Assembly: GCA_003149065.1 (NCBI GenBank)
Contig: QGFZ01000001.1
Location: 1,302,001-1,366,000, forward strand
DNA from: Ruminococcaceae bacterium R-25
GTDB lineage: Bacteria > Bacillota > Clostridia > Saccharofermentanales > Saccharofermentanaceae
Length of the DNA: 64,000 bases
Direction: 5' to 3'
A model generated the notes under the pieces. The model did no database searches, had not been told where the DNA came from, and worked only from the letters and a program-made list of their open reading frames with translations. Both the position numbers and the translations under genes were made by a program. Shown here in pieces: positions 27,087-35,811 of this stretch (its first letter is position 1; each line of letters begins with the position of its first letter).

Positions 27087-28055
27087 ATGTGGAACGGACT
27101 TAAGATATCTGAAGTATTTTTCGAAGAATACGGCCTTCCGATGCTCGAAAAGGATTTCGCCGAGTATAAAGACCAAATAGCGGCAGGACTTGCCGGCCAG
27201 ACATCAGAATGTTTCGGTTACGATGACTATATCTCGAGAGACCACGACTACGCACCTGGCTTCTGCTTATGGCTTCCCGAAGATCTCAAAAAGAAGATCG
27301 GAGACGATCTCCAAAAAGCATACGATGACCTTCCCGTTCAGGAATTCATCTTAAATCACAGAAGCGATGTCGGAATGGCTGAACCGAGCAATATAATGAC
27401 CGGCGCGAGGAGCCACCGTGTAGGAGTCCACAGCATAGAAGAATTCTTTTACGAACATACAGGAATGACACATGCGCCTGTAACGACTGAAGACTGGCTC
27501 GCTACGCCCCAAATGCATTTAGCCGAAGCAGTCAACGGAAAAGTATTCCGTGACCCTTCGGCCAAGTTTAGTTCTATTAGAAATGTATGGGCCGGATTCT
27601 ATCCGGAAGATGTAATGAAGAAGAAAGTCGCTGCAGACCTTGCCATGGCGGGTAAAACCGGGCAATTCAACTATATTCGCTCTATAAAACGTGGTGACGT
27701 AGGGGCCGCTTATTGTTGCGTTACAGAATTCATATACAAGATAACTGCGGCATTGTTCCTTCTTAACGGCCGGTATATGCCATATTACAAATGGCGTTTC
27801 AGAGCGATGAATGAGTTTACCACCTTGAGTAGCGTGATTGAGCCGCTTTTAAGGCTTTCTCAAATGAGCGAAGAAGAAAGTTCGGGTAAGGTTGAACTAA
27901 TAGAGAGAATAAGCGGCGAGATTGTCAAGGAACTGGTTAAACGCGGTTGGTCTTCGGGCTACAGCGACTATCTTCTCGACAATGCAAAACTCATTATGAA
28001 GACCATAAGTGATACAGAGATTGCATCCTGGAATGTTTTTGTCGGTGAAGATTAA
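27087..28055 (+). CDS. DUF4037-family protein (nucleotidyltransferase-like)
   Basis: About 322 residues. The N-terminal half carries SECFGYDDYISRDHDYAPGF, whose DHD-type acidic cluster is the family mark of DUF4037 proteins and resembles minimal nucleotidyltransferases; the C-terminal half is alpha-helical. The biochemical role is not established. ATG at 27087 is preferred over the GTG at 27075, which lies inside the AAAGGTG ribosome site. Codons and sequence look ordinary for the region. Confidence 0.75.
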   Translation: MWNGLKISEVFFEEYGLPMLEKDFAEYKDQIAAGLAGQTSECFGYDDYISRDHDYAPGFCLWLPEDLKKKIGDDLQKAYDDLPVQEFILNHRSDVGMAEPSNIMTGARSHRVGVHSIEEFFYEHTGMTHAPVTTEDWLATPQMHLAEAVNGKVFRDPSAKFSSIRNVWAGFYPEDVMKKKVAADLAMAGKTGQFNYIRSIKRGDVGAAYCCVTEFIYKITAALFLLNGRYMPYYKWRFRAMNEFTTLSSVIEPLLRLSQMSEEESSGKVELIERISGEIVKELVKRGWSSGYSDYLLDNAKLIMKTISDTEIASWNVFVGED

Positions 28056-28060
28056 CTAAC

Positions 28061-28294
28061 TTAATCTGCTTCAGGTATTACTACAGTAACGCGTCCTGAA
28101 TTATCGATCGTTGTTTCTATCTTGGGCTTGTCATCGTCCATGCGGTAAGAAGCACTGTTCTTTACTCCGTTCCAACGTGCAAAGACCATAACGAACACCA
28201 TAGTGATTGCGAGCAGAAAGCCCGCAATCACAACAAATCCGCTCCCCATATTTGCGGCAATGTTTTTTACTTTTATAGCTAGATCAGGAAACAT
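28061..28294 (-). CDS. Small single-pass membrane protein
   Basis: A 77-residue protein with one membrane helix (about residues 18-41, GFVVIAGFLLAITMVFVMVF) and a short hydrophilic C-terminus. The ATG at 28294 is chosen over one two codons earlier because AAAGGAG then has eight-base spacing. It ends five bases from the convergent DUF4037 gene and lies downstream of the two-component operon, possibly as its last gene. No family recognised. Confidence 0.65.
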   Translation of the reverse strand: MFPDLAIKVKNIAANMGSGFVVIAGFLLAITMVFVMVFARWNGVKNSASYRMDDDKPKIETTIDNSGRVTVVIPEAD

Positions 28295-28393
28295 TTTCAT
28301 TTCTCCTTTGCTTAACTTCTGAGCTTATTATGGCAAAGGAAAAAATCAAAAAAGTACTAAATCGGCATCAAAACGGCATCAATTACGAAACAA

Positions 28394-29131
28394 TCAGAAG
28401 GCTTCGATCGTACCGTTATAGTATCCGACGTTTACAGTTACCTGGAATGTATAGTTTTTCGCATCCCTGAATACGAGCCTGTATCCTACTGACATATCCA
28501 GGGGCTGTTCCAAAACCATATGGTATGTAACGAGCTTTGCAGAGAGCTGTCTCTGATAATGATTATATAAAGCGTTGCTGTATCTCTCAGCTATCGATTT
28601 TGCAGGATCAGAATAGGTCTGTGAGCCTTCGACAAAGCTGCTCCATGCATCGGGATTTCCGTACATCTCGCAATGCAGGATCGCACCGGTCCTGTCATCA
28701 ACATAACACTGGATGCTCCAGTTTTCGCTGATAAGGCAGTCAACGACCCAAATAACTATTGTGCCTCTGTTGTTTGCAAGGTTTAAAAGTACCGGCTTTG
28801 AATTTGCGCCATAAGCAGCAGAAAATCTTAATCCCGTAAAGTCGGTCATGAATTCAGTCATTATGCGGTCGATGTCTTCTTTCTGGTTAAAGACACCTTT
28901 ATCGAGTTCAATGGAACTCGATATCATGTATTCATAGCTTACTATGTTGATCTTCTGGTTCATCGCAAGGTCGTCCCTGTATGAGAGGTTGATCTTCTCG
29001 ATATCCAGTTTCTGATGTTTTCCTTCAGCTAATTTATCTTCAACATTAAATGTGGCCAAAGGTATAAACCAGCCCAAAGCCGCTGCCATGAGGAAAAAGA
29101 CCGCTGTAATGAAAGTGCTTATCTTTTTCAT
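28394..29131 (-). CDS. Secreted or membrane-anchored accessory protein of the two-component system
   Basis: A 245-residue protein with a signal or anchor segment (residues 5-24, TFITAVFFLMAAALGWFIPL) and an outer domain. It overlaps the histidine kinase stop by four bases (ATGA), so it is translated together with the kinase. The fold is not recognised, though the size, position and topology are like YycH/YycI-type kinase modulators, which is only an analogy. A role in tuning the kinase from outside is the simplest inference. Confidence 0.72.
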   Translation of the reverse strand: MKKISTFITAVFFLMAAALGWFIPLATFNVEDKLAEGKHQKLDIEKINLSYRDDLAMNQKINIVSYEYMISSSIELDKGVFNQKEDIDRIMTEFMTDFTGLRFSAAYGANSKPVLLNLANNRGTIVIWVVDCLISENWSIQCYVDDRTGAILHCEMYGNPDAWSSFVEGSQTYSDPAKSIAERYSNALYNHYQRQLSAKLVTYHMVLEQPLDMSVGYRLVFRDAKNYTFQVTVNVGYYNGTIEAF

Positions 29132-30504
29132 AACGTGGCCTCCCTAATTGTAACGGTAACGCATGTTCCGTTTCCTTCTCTCGAAGCAAATGCGATCGTT
29201 CCGCCGTGAAGCTCGATGACTTCCTTACAGAGCGTTAAACCGAGGCCTGCACCGCCCTGCGCTCTCGAACGCGATTTATCGACACGGTAGAAAGCCTCGG
29301 TAATATGCTTGATAGCTTCTTCCGGCATACCTCTTCCGTTATCGTAAACACGGATCCTGTAAAATCCCTGGACACGCTCACCGACGATCATGATATTTCC
29401 GCCGTTATCTATCGCCTTTCTGGCATTATCCAGAAGGTTCGTAAGAACGGAACTGAAAAGATCCGGCTCTGCATAGCAAATACAACGCTCACAACGGCTC
29501 TGGAGCATAATTCCTTTTTTCGTATATACAGGCTGCAGATGCATCGTAAGATTGTCTATCATCTGCTTCATATCAACAGGAATAAGCTTAATGCTCTCTT
29601 TCTTCATCATGAGAAGATCCAAAAGTTTAAGCGAGAGCGATTCGAGTCTCTTTCCTTCAGAGAAAATATAGTTTGCAGCTTCCTGCGCTTCTTCGCCCGT
29701 CAGCGACTGGCTTCGTAAAAGATCCGCATAACCGATGATCGAAGTCATAGGAGTCTTTAATTCATGCGCAAAGCTTCCCATAAACTGGTCCTGGTGTTCC
29801 ATCGTGAGCTTAAGCTCATTGATGTTGTCAGCTAATCTGTCAGCCATGTTATCGAAGTCTGAACCTAACTGACCTATCTCATCTAAAACCTTAGGATTGA
29901 CTCTGGCATCGAGATTTCCTGAAGCCAGGTCACGCGCCGTTTTCGATACATTAGCCAGAGGCTTGGTCATGAGATATGTGGTGATCCACGCAGTAAATCC
30001 TCCGATAACGATCATCAAAAGAAAGATCTGGTGGTAGGTTCTGACCTGTTCATCTCTTGCAGCATACACGGGAGTAATATCGTATAAGATTATCAACTTG
30101 AGCGGCGTATTGTCAGTGTTAACGCTTCCGCTTATCTGATAGAAATATCTCGCATCTCTCGAAAACATCAACGATTCGAATTCTTCCTGGCTGTCGTAAT
30201 CGGTAATAGTCTCACCGGTCTGATACAAGACAGTATCGCCCTTCATGAGCTTTATTCCGACGATACTGTCGGATGTGTTCATTTTTTCGAGCGTATTACT
30301 GATACTTGAAAAGTCCTGCTGGATATCAACGAAGTTAACCAGCTGTACAGACTGAAGGATCATCTCGTAAGATTCTTCATTGTTCTTCTTGATCTGGCTT
30401 AATGTACTCTTAAAATTCTGCCTGATCAGAAAAACACCGCCCACACCGTAACTCAATGTGAGCAGCCAAACCATTACGAGAAGCATCTTCTGCCTGAATC
30501 GCAT
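29128..30504 (-). CDS. Membrane sensor histidine kinase
   Basis: A 458-residue kinase. Two membrane segments (about 8-27 and 155-178) flank an outer sensor region; a HAMP linker follows (TYLMTKPLANVSKTARDLA). The phospho-acceptor box is FAHELKTPMTSIIGY, the N box is LLDNARKAI, and the ATP-binding glycine boxes are DNGRGMPEE and GGAGLGLTLCKEV. It overlaps the response-regulator stop by one base (TAATG). The signal is unknown; an accessory outer protein is encoded immediately after it. Confidence 0.93.
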   Translation of the reverse strand: MRFRQKMLLVMVWLLTLSYGVGGVFLIRQNFKSTLSQIKKNNEESYEMILQSVQLVNFVDIQQDFSSISNTLEKMNTSDSIVGIKLMKGDTVLYQTGETITDYDSQEEFESLMFSRDARYFYQISGSVNTDNTPLKLIILYDITPVYAARDEQVRTYHQIFLLMIVIGGFTAWITTYLMTKPLANVSKTARDLASGNLDARVNPKVLDEIGQLGSDFDNMADRLADNINELKLTMEHQDQFMGSFAHELKTPMTSIIGYADLLRSQSLTGEEAQEAANYIFSEGKRLESLSLKLLDLLMMKKESIKLIPVDMKQMIDNLTMHLQPVYTKKGIMLQSRCERCICYAEPDLFSSVLTNLLDNARKAIDNGGNIMIVGERVQGFYRIRVYDNGRGMPEEAIKHITEAFYRVDKSRSRAQGGAGLGLTLCKEVIELHGGTIAFASREGNGTCVTVTIREATL

Positions 30505-31160
30505 TAATCGGCCTCCAGCCTGTATCCCACCTTAGGCACGGCATGAATGACATCTTCCCAGCCGAGTTTTTTACGAAGTCTTTGAATATGGAGATCGACA
30601 GTCTTGCTTCCGTATGGGAACGGTTCGTTCCAAACGCGCTCATAGATCGTTTCCCTGTACATGGCAATTCCCGGATTCCTCGCGAAAAGAAGAAGCAGTT
30701 CATACTCCTTAGGTGTAAGCGGGATTTGATAGCCGTTCTTATAAACGATCATGGCCTTGGTATCTATGGTAAGACCGGCAATAGTGATCTCTGTATCAGT
30801 CTTGTTATAACGGCGCAAAACAACATTTACCCTGGCTAAGAGCTCAATGATCTCAAAAGGCTTCGCAAGGTAATCTTCAGCACCCAATTCAAGTCCCTTA
30901 ACTCTGTCCTCAACCATGTTTTTGGCGGTAAGGAAAATTACAGGAACCTTCATCGGGCGAATATACTGCATCAAAGAAAATCCGTCTATCTTCGGGATCA
31001 TTACGTCAAGAAGGATAAGGTCAAAAACGTTATTCATGACCATATCCAGAGCCTGTTCGCCGTCATATGCGCACATGCATGAATAGCCTGCTTTTGTAAG
31101 GCTCATCCTGATAAGATTTGATATCGGTTTCTCGTCTTCAACAATTAATATATGTATCAT
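30504..31160 (-). CDS. OmpR-family response regulator
   Basis: A 218-residue regulator. The receiver has acidic pocket EDEKP, phospho-acceptor LLDVMIPKIDG and the conserved lysine in FLTAKN. The C-terminal winged helix has LTPKEYELLLLFARNPG and TVDLHIQRLRKKLG. The ATG at 31160 is chosen over GTG at 31169 because the GAGGTG ribosome site fits it. First gene of the three-gene kinase operon, whose targets are not known. Confidence 0.94.
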   Translation of the reverse strand: MIHILIVEDEKPISNLIRMSLTKAGYSCMCAYDGEQALDMVMNNVFDLILLDVMIPKIDGFSLMQYIRPMKVPVIFLTAKNMVEDRVKGLELGAEDYLAKPFEIIELLARVNVVLRRYNKTDTEITIAGLTIDTKAMIVYKNGYQIPLTPKEYELLLLFARNPGIAMYRETIYERVWNEPFPYGSKTVDLHIQRLRKKLGWEDVIHAVPKVGYRLEAD

Positions 31161-31230
31161 AGTCCCCACCTCGTACCATATAATTATACAATACGGGAAG
31201 GTGTAATTACCGATAATTCTTTTTTGAGGA

Positions 31231-31440
31231 TTATTCGATACCCGTTACCTTAAAATCTTTATCCTCAACAGCCTTAGTAAGAACTTCATTCGCAACATCT
31301 TTTTCGAGTGTTACGACAGCTGTTCCCTTGTCGTGAGATACATCAGCTGAGATAACGCCGTCTAAGGCCTCCAGAGCCTTCTTAACGGATGCTTCGCAGT
31401 GTCCGCACATCATGCCTTCGATCTTGATCGTCTTTTCCAT
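31231..31440 (-). CDS. Possible internal CopZ-like copper chaperone start within copA
   Basis: An in-frame ATG at 31440 would give a 69-residue free HMA protein (MEKTIKIEGMMCGHC, then ASVKKALEALDG). AAAAGGAGA lies about eight bases upstream, inside the codons for Lys-Asn-Glu-Lys-Glu. This is the form of a normal copZ gene, so either a copA-copZ fusion kept its old ribosome site or two products are made. E. coli is known to make a copper chaperone from copA by a frameshift; here the mechanism would be internal initiation. Not proven by sequence. Confidence 0.5.
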   Translation of the reverse strand: MEKTIKIEGMMCGHCEASVKKALEALDGVISADVSHDKGTAVVTLEKDVANEVLTKAVEDKDFKVTGIE

Positions 31441-33774
31441 AGTGTTTATCTCCTTTTCATTTTTGATTTCTAAATCTTTAAGTCTGTTCCTGATATCACT
31501 TTTGGCCTTGTCACGCTTTGTATCGTATGGCTTTACAAGATTTAACCTTAACGCGTTCATACATACCGTAAAGCTCGAAAGACTCATTGCAGCAGCACCG
31601 AACATAGGAGTCATGGTAACGCCCAAAGCCGCATAAGCACCTGCTGCAACAGGGATCAGCGCAACGTTATAGACGAATGCCCAGAAGAGATTTTCATGGA
31701 TATTCCTTATCGTCCTTCTGGAAATCCTTATAGCCGCTGCAGCATCCTTGAGACTCGATTTCATGAGCACAACATCCGCCGCGTCGATTGCTATATCGGT
31801 GCCTGCTCCAATCGCGATTCCGATGTCAGCAGAGGTAAGCGCAGGTGCATCGTTAATGCCGTCACCGACCATTATTACCTTGCCGTATTCCTTAAGCTTT
31901 TTGACTATGTTTTCCTTGTCGCCGGGAAGGACATCAGCAACGGTCATATCAACTCCGGAGAGCTTACCAATGCTTTCTGCTGTCCTTTTGTTATCGCCCG
32001 TCAGCATTACCGTATAAAGGCCGAGATCCTTCAATTCACTTATGGCTTCAGAAGAGTCTTCCCTTATCGTATCAGCAACGGCGATGATGCCCGTAAGCTT
32101 GCCGTCAGTCTCAAAAAATAACGGTGTCTTTCCTTCTGTTGCAAGTGCCTTTGCCTTGTCTTCGAAAACCTTGCCGGCACTTGTTATAAACTTGAGATTT
32201 CCTCCTCTTAAGATCCTTCCTTCAAGAGTTCCTTCCAGACCGTTTCCTGTATGAACCTTAAAGTTTTCTATCTTCTTTAGTTCGATACCATGCTCTTTGC
32301 AGTATTCTGTTACTGCCTTGCCGAGAGGATGCTCGCTGGCATTCTCCAGCGCGTAAGCAGCTTTGAGAAGCTCTGCCTCGTCATTTACCGGGATTACATC
32401 AGTTACCACGGGAACACCGCTTGTAATGGTTCCTGTCTTATCGAGAACGATTATCTCCGCTTTGCCTGTCTGTTCCAGTGAAGTGGACGTCTTAAAGAGA
32501 ATTCCGTTCTTTGCAGCGACACCATTACCAACCATTATCGCAACAGGCGTTGCAAGACCTAAAGCGCAGGGGCAGCTTACAACAAGCACTGATATTGCTC
32601 TCGTAAGCGAATATCCGATATCTGCGCCAGTTATAAGCCAGATGACCAAAACCAATGCAGCAATGATTAAAACTGCAGGAACGAAAATGCCTGATACCTT
32701 ATCTGCGATCCTTGCGATCGGAGCTTTTGAACCTGAGGATTCGCTCACCATCTTAATGATCTGCGCAAGCGTCGTATCTTCGCCGACTTTTTCCGCTCTG
32801 CACGTAATAAAGCCTGAACGGTTTATAGTTCCTGCTGAGACCTTATCTCCTGATGCTTTATCAACAGGAACCGATTCTCCTGTAAGTGCAGATTCATCAA
32901 CGGCACATTCGCCTTCTTTGATAATGCCGTCAACAGGGATAGCGCCGCCCGGTCTTACCACGAATATATCTCCCGCCATGACCTCTTCAACAGGCACCGT
33001 GACTTCTTTTGAATCTCTTATAAGAACAGCAGTCTTCGGCTGGAGATTTAACAGGCCCTTGAGAGCATTTGTGGTGCGTCCCTTTGATATGGCTTCTAAG
33101 AGTTTTCCTATCGTTATCAAGGTCACGATCATGGCTGCGGACTCGAAATACAGATCGTTCATCATCTCCATCTGAACCTCGTGAGAGCCCGCCGTTGTCA
33201 TGTGTAACAATGTTACAAAGCTATAAATGAACGAAATACCCGATCCCATCGCAACCAGAGTATCCATATTCGTGCTCTTATGTATGAGCGCCTTAAATCC
33301 GTTTACAAAAAACTTCTTATTGATCACCATAACAATGCCAGAAAGAAGCATCTCGATGATCCCTATTCCCACCATATTGTGTTCTAGTAACTCCGTAGCA
33401 GGCCAGTTCCACATTGACACGCCCATCGAGAAATACATAAGCACAAGCAGGAATATAGCCGAACTGATGAGCCTGTTCCTGAGAACAGGGATCTCTTTAT
33501 TCTCCAGCTGTTCTTCCATGCCCGCAAAAAGCTGCCCTTTGGCTTTGCCTTCTGATCTTTCAGGTGATGCTCCATAGCCGGCATCTTCGACAGCCTTGAT
33601 TATCGCAGCTTCATTGGCAGTTCCGGTAACATTCATGGAATTCGTAAGCAGTGACACGCTGCAGGATTCCACGCCTTTAACACCATTTACAGCCTTTTCG
33701 ACGTGTGCCTGGCATGCCGCACAGCTCATGCCTGTCACCAGATACTTTTCAGTTTTAACTTCTTTGTTTTCCAT
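31231..33774 (-). CDS. copA: Copper P-type ATPase CopA fused to a C-terminal CopZ-like domain
   Basis: An 847-residue P1B copper exporter. The N-terminal HMA domain has GMSCAAC; the membrane metal site is SCPCALGLA, phosphorylation site DKTGTITSG, hinge GDGINDAP. The last membrane segments have FVYNVALIP and AMSLSSFTV, matching the YN and MSxS copper-site residues. After the core, a Lys/Glu linker leads to a second HMA domain with GMMCGHC, unusual because most CopA proteins carry HMA domains only at the N-terminus. A complete internal ribosome site and ATG precede that last domain. The gene follows csoR by 27 bases and is probably under copper control. Confidence 0.94.
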   Translation of the reverse strand: MENKEVKTEKYLVTGMSCAACQAHVEKAVNGVKGVESCSVSLLTNSMNVTGTANEAAIIKAVEDAGYGASPERSEGKAKGQLFAGMEEQLENKEIPVLRNRLISSAIFLLVLMYFSMGVSMWNWPATELLEHNMVGIGIIEMLLSGIVMVINKKFFVNGFKALIHKSTNMDTLVAMGSGISFIYSFVTLLHMTTAGSHEVQMEMMNDLYFESAAMIVTLITIGKLLEAISKGRTTNALKGLLNLQPKTAVLIRDSKEVTVPVEEVMAGDIFVVRPGGAIPVDGIIKEGECAVDESALTGESVPVDKASGDKVSAGTINRSGFITCRAEKVGEDTTLAQIIKMVSESSGSKAPIARIADKVSGIFVPAVLIIAALVLVIWLITGADIGYSLTRAISVLVVSCPCALGLATPVAIMVGNGVAAKNGILFKTSTSLEQTGKAEIIVLDKTGTITSGVPVVTDVIPVNDEAELLKAAYALENASEHPLGKAVTEYCKEHGIELKKIENFKVHTGNGLEGTLEGRILRGGNLKFITSAGKVFEDKAKALATEGKTPLFFETDGKLTGIIAVADTIREDSSEAISELKDLGLYTVMLTGDNKRTAESIGKLSGVDMTVADVLPGDKENIVKKLKEYGKVIMVGDGINDAPALTSADIGIAIGAGTDIAIDAADVVLMKSSLKDAAAAIRISRRTIRNIHENLFWAFVYNVALIPVAAGAYAALGVTMTPMFGAAAMSLSSFTVCMNALRLNLVKPYDTKRDKAKSDIRNRLKDLEIKNEKEINTMEKTIKIEGMMCGHCEASVKKALEALDGVISADVSHDKGTAVVTLEKDVANEVLTKAVEDKDFKVTGIE

Positions 33775-33801
33775 CAAGAATACGCATTCTAAGGTTGATG
33801 T

Positions 33802-34104
33802 TTATTTCATAAGTTTCTGCAAGAGCTCAACCAGCTCTTCAGTCTTCTCGTCAGAACCGTTCCTTATATCTTCAGCAACGCAAGTCCTAATATGGTTACC
33901 CAAAAGAACCTTAGAAAAGCTGTTCAAAGAACACTTCGCAGCGCTCACCTGGGTAAGCACATCAACACAGTAAGCATCTTCTTCCACCATCTTGCGGATG
34001 CCCCTGATCTGGCCTTCGATACGGTTAAGTCTTGTGATCAGGTCCTTAACTTCCTGCTCTGATCTGTTCTTTGTTCTGCAATGCGGGCACTTCTTTTCTG
34101 CCAT
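33802..34104 (-). CDS. csoR: CsoR-family copper-sensing repressor
   Basis: A 100-residue all-helical repressor. The Cu(I) ligands of the family are present: cysteine in DAYCVDVL and His-Cys in NHIRTCV. An extra N-terminal CPHC motif is seen. Helix 1 has LITRLNRIEGQIRGI. Copper binding should release DNA and switch on the downstream copA. Two G-tract operator copies lie just upstream, one within the promoter. Confidence 0.94.
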   Translation of the reverse strand: MAEKKCPHCRTKNRSEQEVKDLITRLNRIEGQIRGIRKMVEEDAYCVDVLTQVSAAKCSLNSFSKVLLGNHIRTCVAEDIRNGSDEKTEELVELLQKLMK

Positions 34105-34121
34105 GATGCTACCTCCTGTGA

Positions 34122-34140
34122 TATACCCCCTACGGGTATA
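34122..34140. promoter_or_regulatory. CsoR operator 1
   Basis: TATACCCCCTACGGGTATA is a near-perfect inverted repeat with the C-tract/G-tract centre typical of CsoR sites. It lies in the leader between the predicted start and the csoR ribosome site. Confidence 0.8.
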
Positions 34141-34152
34141 TTAACCACATGT

Positions 34153-34181
34153 ATGATATACCCCTACAGGGTATGTGTCAA
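34153..34181 (-). promoter_or_regulatory. csoR-copA promoter with CsoR operator 2
   Basis: On the minus strand TTGACA (34181-34176), a 17-base spacer and TATCAT (34158-34153). The operator ATACCCCTACAGGGTAT (34158-34174) fills the spacer, so bound CsoR should block RNA polymerase directly. Confidence 0.82.
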
Positions 34182-34219
34182 GTGAAGACATCTGTGTGTT
34201 TCAGAGCATCTGTTTAGGT

Positions 34220-34227
34220 GCTATAAT
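34220..34227 (+). promoter_or_regulatory. Extended -10 box directly upstream of an ATG
   Basis: TG-C-TATAAT (TATAAT at 34222-34227). Seven bases downstream is the A of the ATG at 34234, so a leaderless transcript is possible. The -35 region (TTTCAG) is poor. Confidence 0.5.
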
Positions 34228-34233
34228 TTAAAA

Positions 34234-35739
34234 ATGCAGATTGTGAAAAAGCCTTTATCTTTTATAGAAACTGTAGCTTTAGGATATCTTTATATCCCGA
34301 TCATTATATTTATGCTTTCATGGCTCAAGTTATGGTTATCCATACCTGTGGCTCTCTTAGTTTTATTCTCACTGTACAAGATCCTGTTCGACAAAGAACT
34401 GTCGGCAGACTCTTCAAGAATAAAGATGACTCCTTCTGTGATCCTCTATTCGGTTATCAGCTTTGCGGTAATTCTGATAATGTCCTATCTGCTCGGTATT
34501 GGCGGTTTTACAGAACAACCATACGATGCGACCAAACACAACTTTATTCTCAAAGACCTTATCGAACATCACTGGCCCGTCCGTTTTGAGGCTAACGGCA
34601 CTAAAGGTGTTTTATGCTATTACATTGCAGGATATATAGTTCCCGCGCTTTTCGGGAAGATGACTTCAAGGTTTGAGGCTGCATCGGACTTTTCTGTCAT
34701 ATGGTATGCGGCAGGTCTTCTTCTTGCCGTTTTGATCCTTTATAAAACGCTGGCAAACAAAAACGGTAAAGGCAAACCCTTATATATACTTATCCTGTTG
34801 TTTGTAGTTCTCTTGTTTGCTCCTTTTAATGCATTGATGCAGTTCATCTGCATTTATCTTTATCCGGACCAGCCGATAGCATCCGTACACTGGATTTCCG
34901 ATAATATAAACGTCTCGTTTGTATCGAATCTGACGTCTCTTCGTTATGTCTATCCGCAGTTTGTTCCTTCTTTGATAGTAACCGCACTGTTATTCAGGCT
35001 GCGCAGGAACTATAAGTTCTGGGCCTTTTTAGTTGCCCCGTTAATAGCGTTCTCCGTTTTCTCGTTTATCGGCATGACAGGACTTATGCTGATTCTTTTC
35101 ATATTGGATCTGATCAAGGAAAAGAGCGTAAAAACGTCTCTGAGAAGCATAATAAGCATCGAAAACATATCGGGTATCATATCAGCTATATTGTTCTTGC
35201 TCTATCTGGCCGGAAACATAATGCAGACCAAACCTGCAAGCGCAAAGATTGGTCTGAGCCTCGTTGATTACGGACAATTTCCTTTAGTATTACTGCTGCA
35301 GGAACTCTCCTGGGGATTATGGATCTTATTCCTTTTTAAAGCGAACAAAAAAGAACCGATCCTGTATGCCGCTTCAATATGTCTGTTTGTGTTCCCGTTC
35401 CTTGAATTAGGACGGTTTAACGATCTGTGTTCGAGAGGCAGCATGCCGGCTCTGATCTGCCTTTGCATCCTTGTGGGCAAGACACTGATTGACGTTCTCG
35501 GGCGCACACAAAAACGCATCCTTTCCTTAACCGCATTAATCATAGCTCTGTTATTGTCAGGCACCTTCTTTGTGTCCGCCGAGATACATCTTCCTGATAC
35601 CGGCAAAGGAATAATGACTCCGGAATACAACTGGTGGGGCATTGATTCTTCCATTGATTTTTACACCATGAACGATTGGACCAGGTACCAATACGTAAAC
35701 TGGGAAGAGAACAGTCTCAGCAACTTCATTCTTAATTAA
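34234..35739 (+). CDS. Polytopic membrane protein, GT-C-like, possibly leaderless
   Basis: A 501-residue protein with about 11-12 membrane segments and few charged loops. An early outer loop has TKHNFILKDLIEHHWP and a short tail ends EYNWWGIDSSIDFYTMNDW. The layout resembles GT-C type membrane glycosyltransferases or similar lipid-linked transferases, but I see no certain motif, so the call stays open. The ATG at 34234 has no ribosome site; an extended -10 box (TGCTATAAT) ends seven bases upstream, which would place the transcript start on or next to the ATG. Confidence 0.7.
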   Translation: MQIVKKPLSFIETVALGYLYIPIIIFMLSWLKLWLSIPVALLVLFSLYKILFDKELSADSSRIKMTPSVILYSVISFAVILIMSYLLGIGGFTEQPYDATKHNFILKDLIEHHWPVRFEANGTKGVLCYYIAGYIVPALFGKMTSRFEAASDFSVIWYAAGLLLAVLILYKTLANKNGKGKPLYILILLFVVLLFAPFNALMQFICIYLYPDQPIASVHWISDNINVSFVSNLTSLRYVYPQFVPSLIVTALLFRLRRNYKFWAFLVAPLIAFSVFSFIGMTGLMLILFILDLIKEKSVKTSLRSIISIENISGIISAILFLLYLAGNIMQTKPASAKIGLSLVDYGQFPLVLLLQELSWGLWILFLFKANKKEPILYAASICLFVFPFLELGRFNDLCSRGSMPALICLCILVGKTLIDVLGRTQKRILSLTALIIALLLSGTFFVSAEIHLPDTGKGIMTPEYNWWGIDSSIDFYTMNDWTRYQYVNWEENSLSNFILN

Positions 35740-35811
35740 GCACAATTCAGCAGATTTCTTGCAAAACCCACTCTATTAATATATATTTCTCTTGCTAAAA
35801 GAGAGGTATAT

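Noticed and set aside
31170-31230. Promoter for the two-component operon and terminator for copA
   Set aside because: TATAAT is visible but the -35 and the hairpin are both weak; left unannotated.
33196-33214. Palindrome GTAACAATGTTAC within copA (and a similar one in addA near 10202)
   Set aside because: Both lie in coding sequence as ordinary codons, far from promoters; no sign of regulation.
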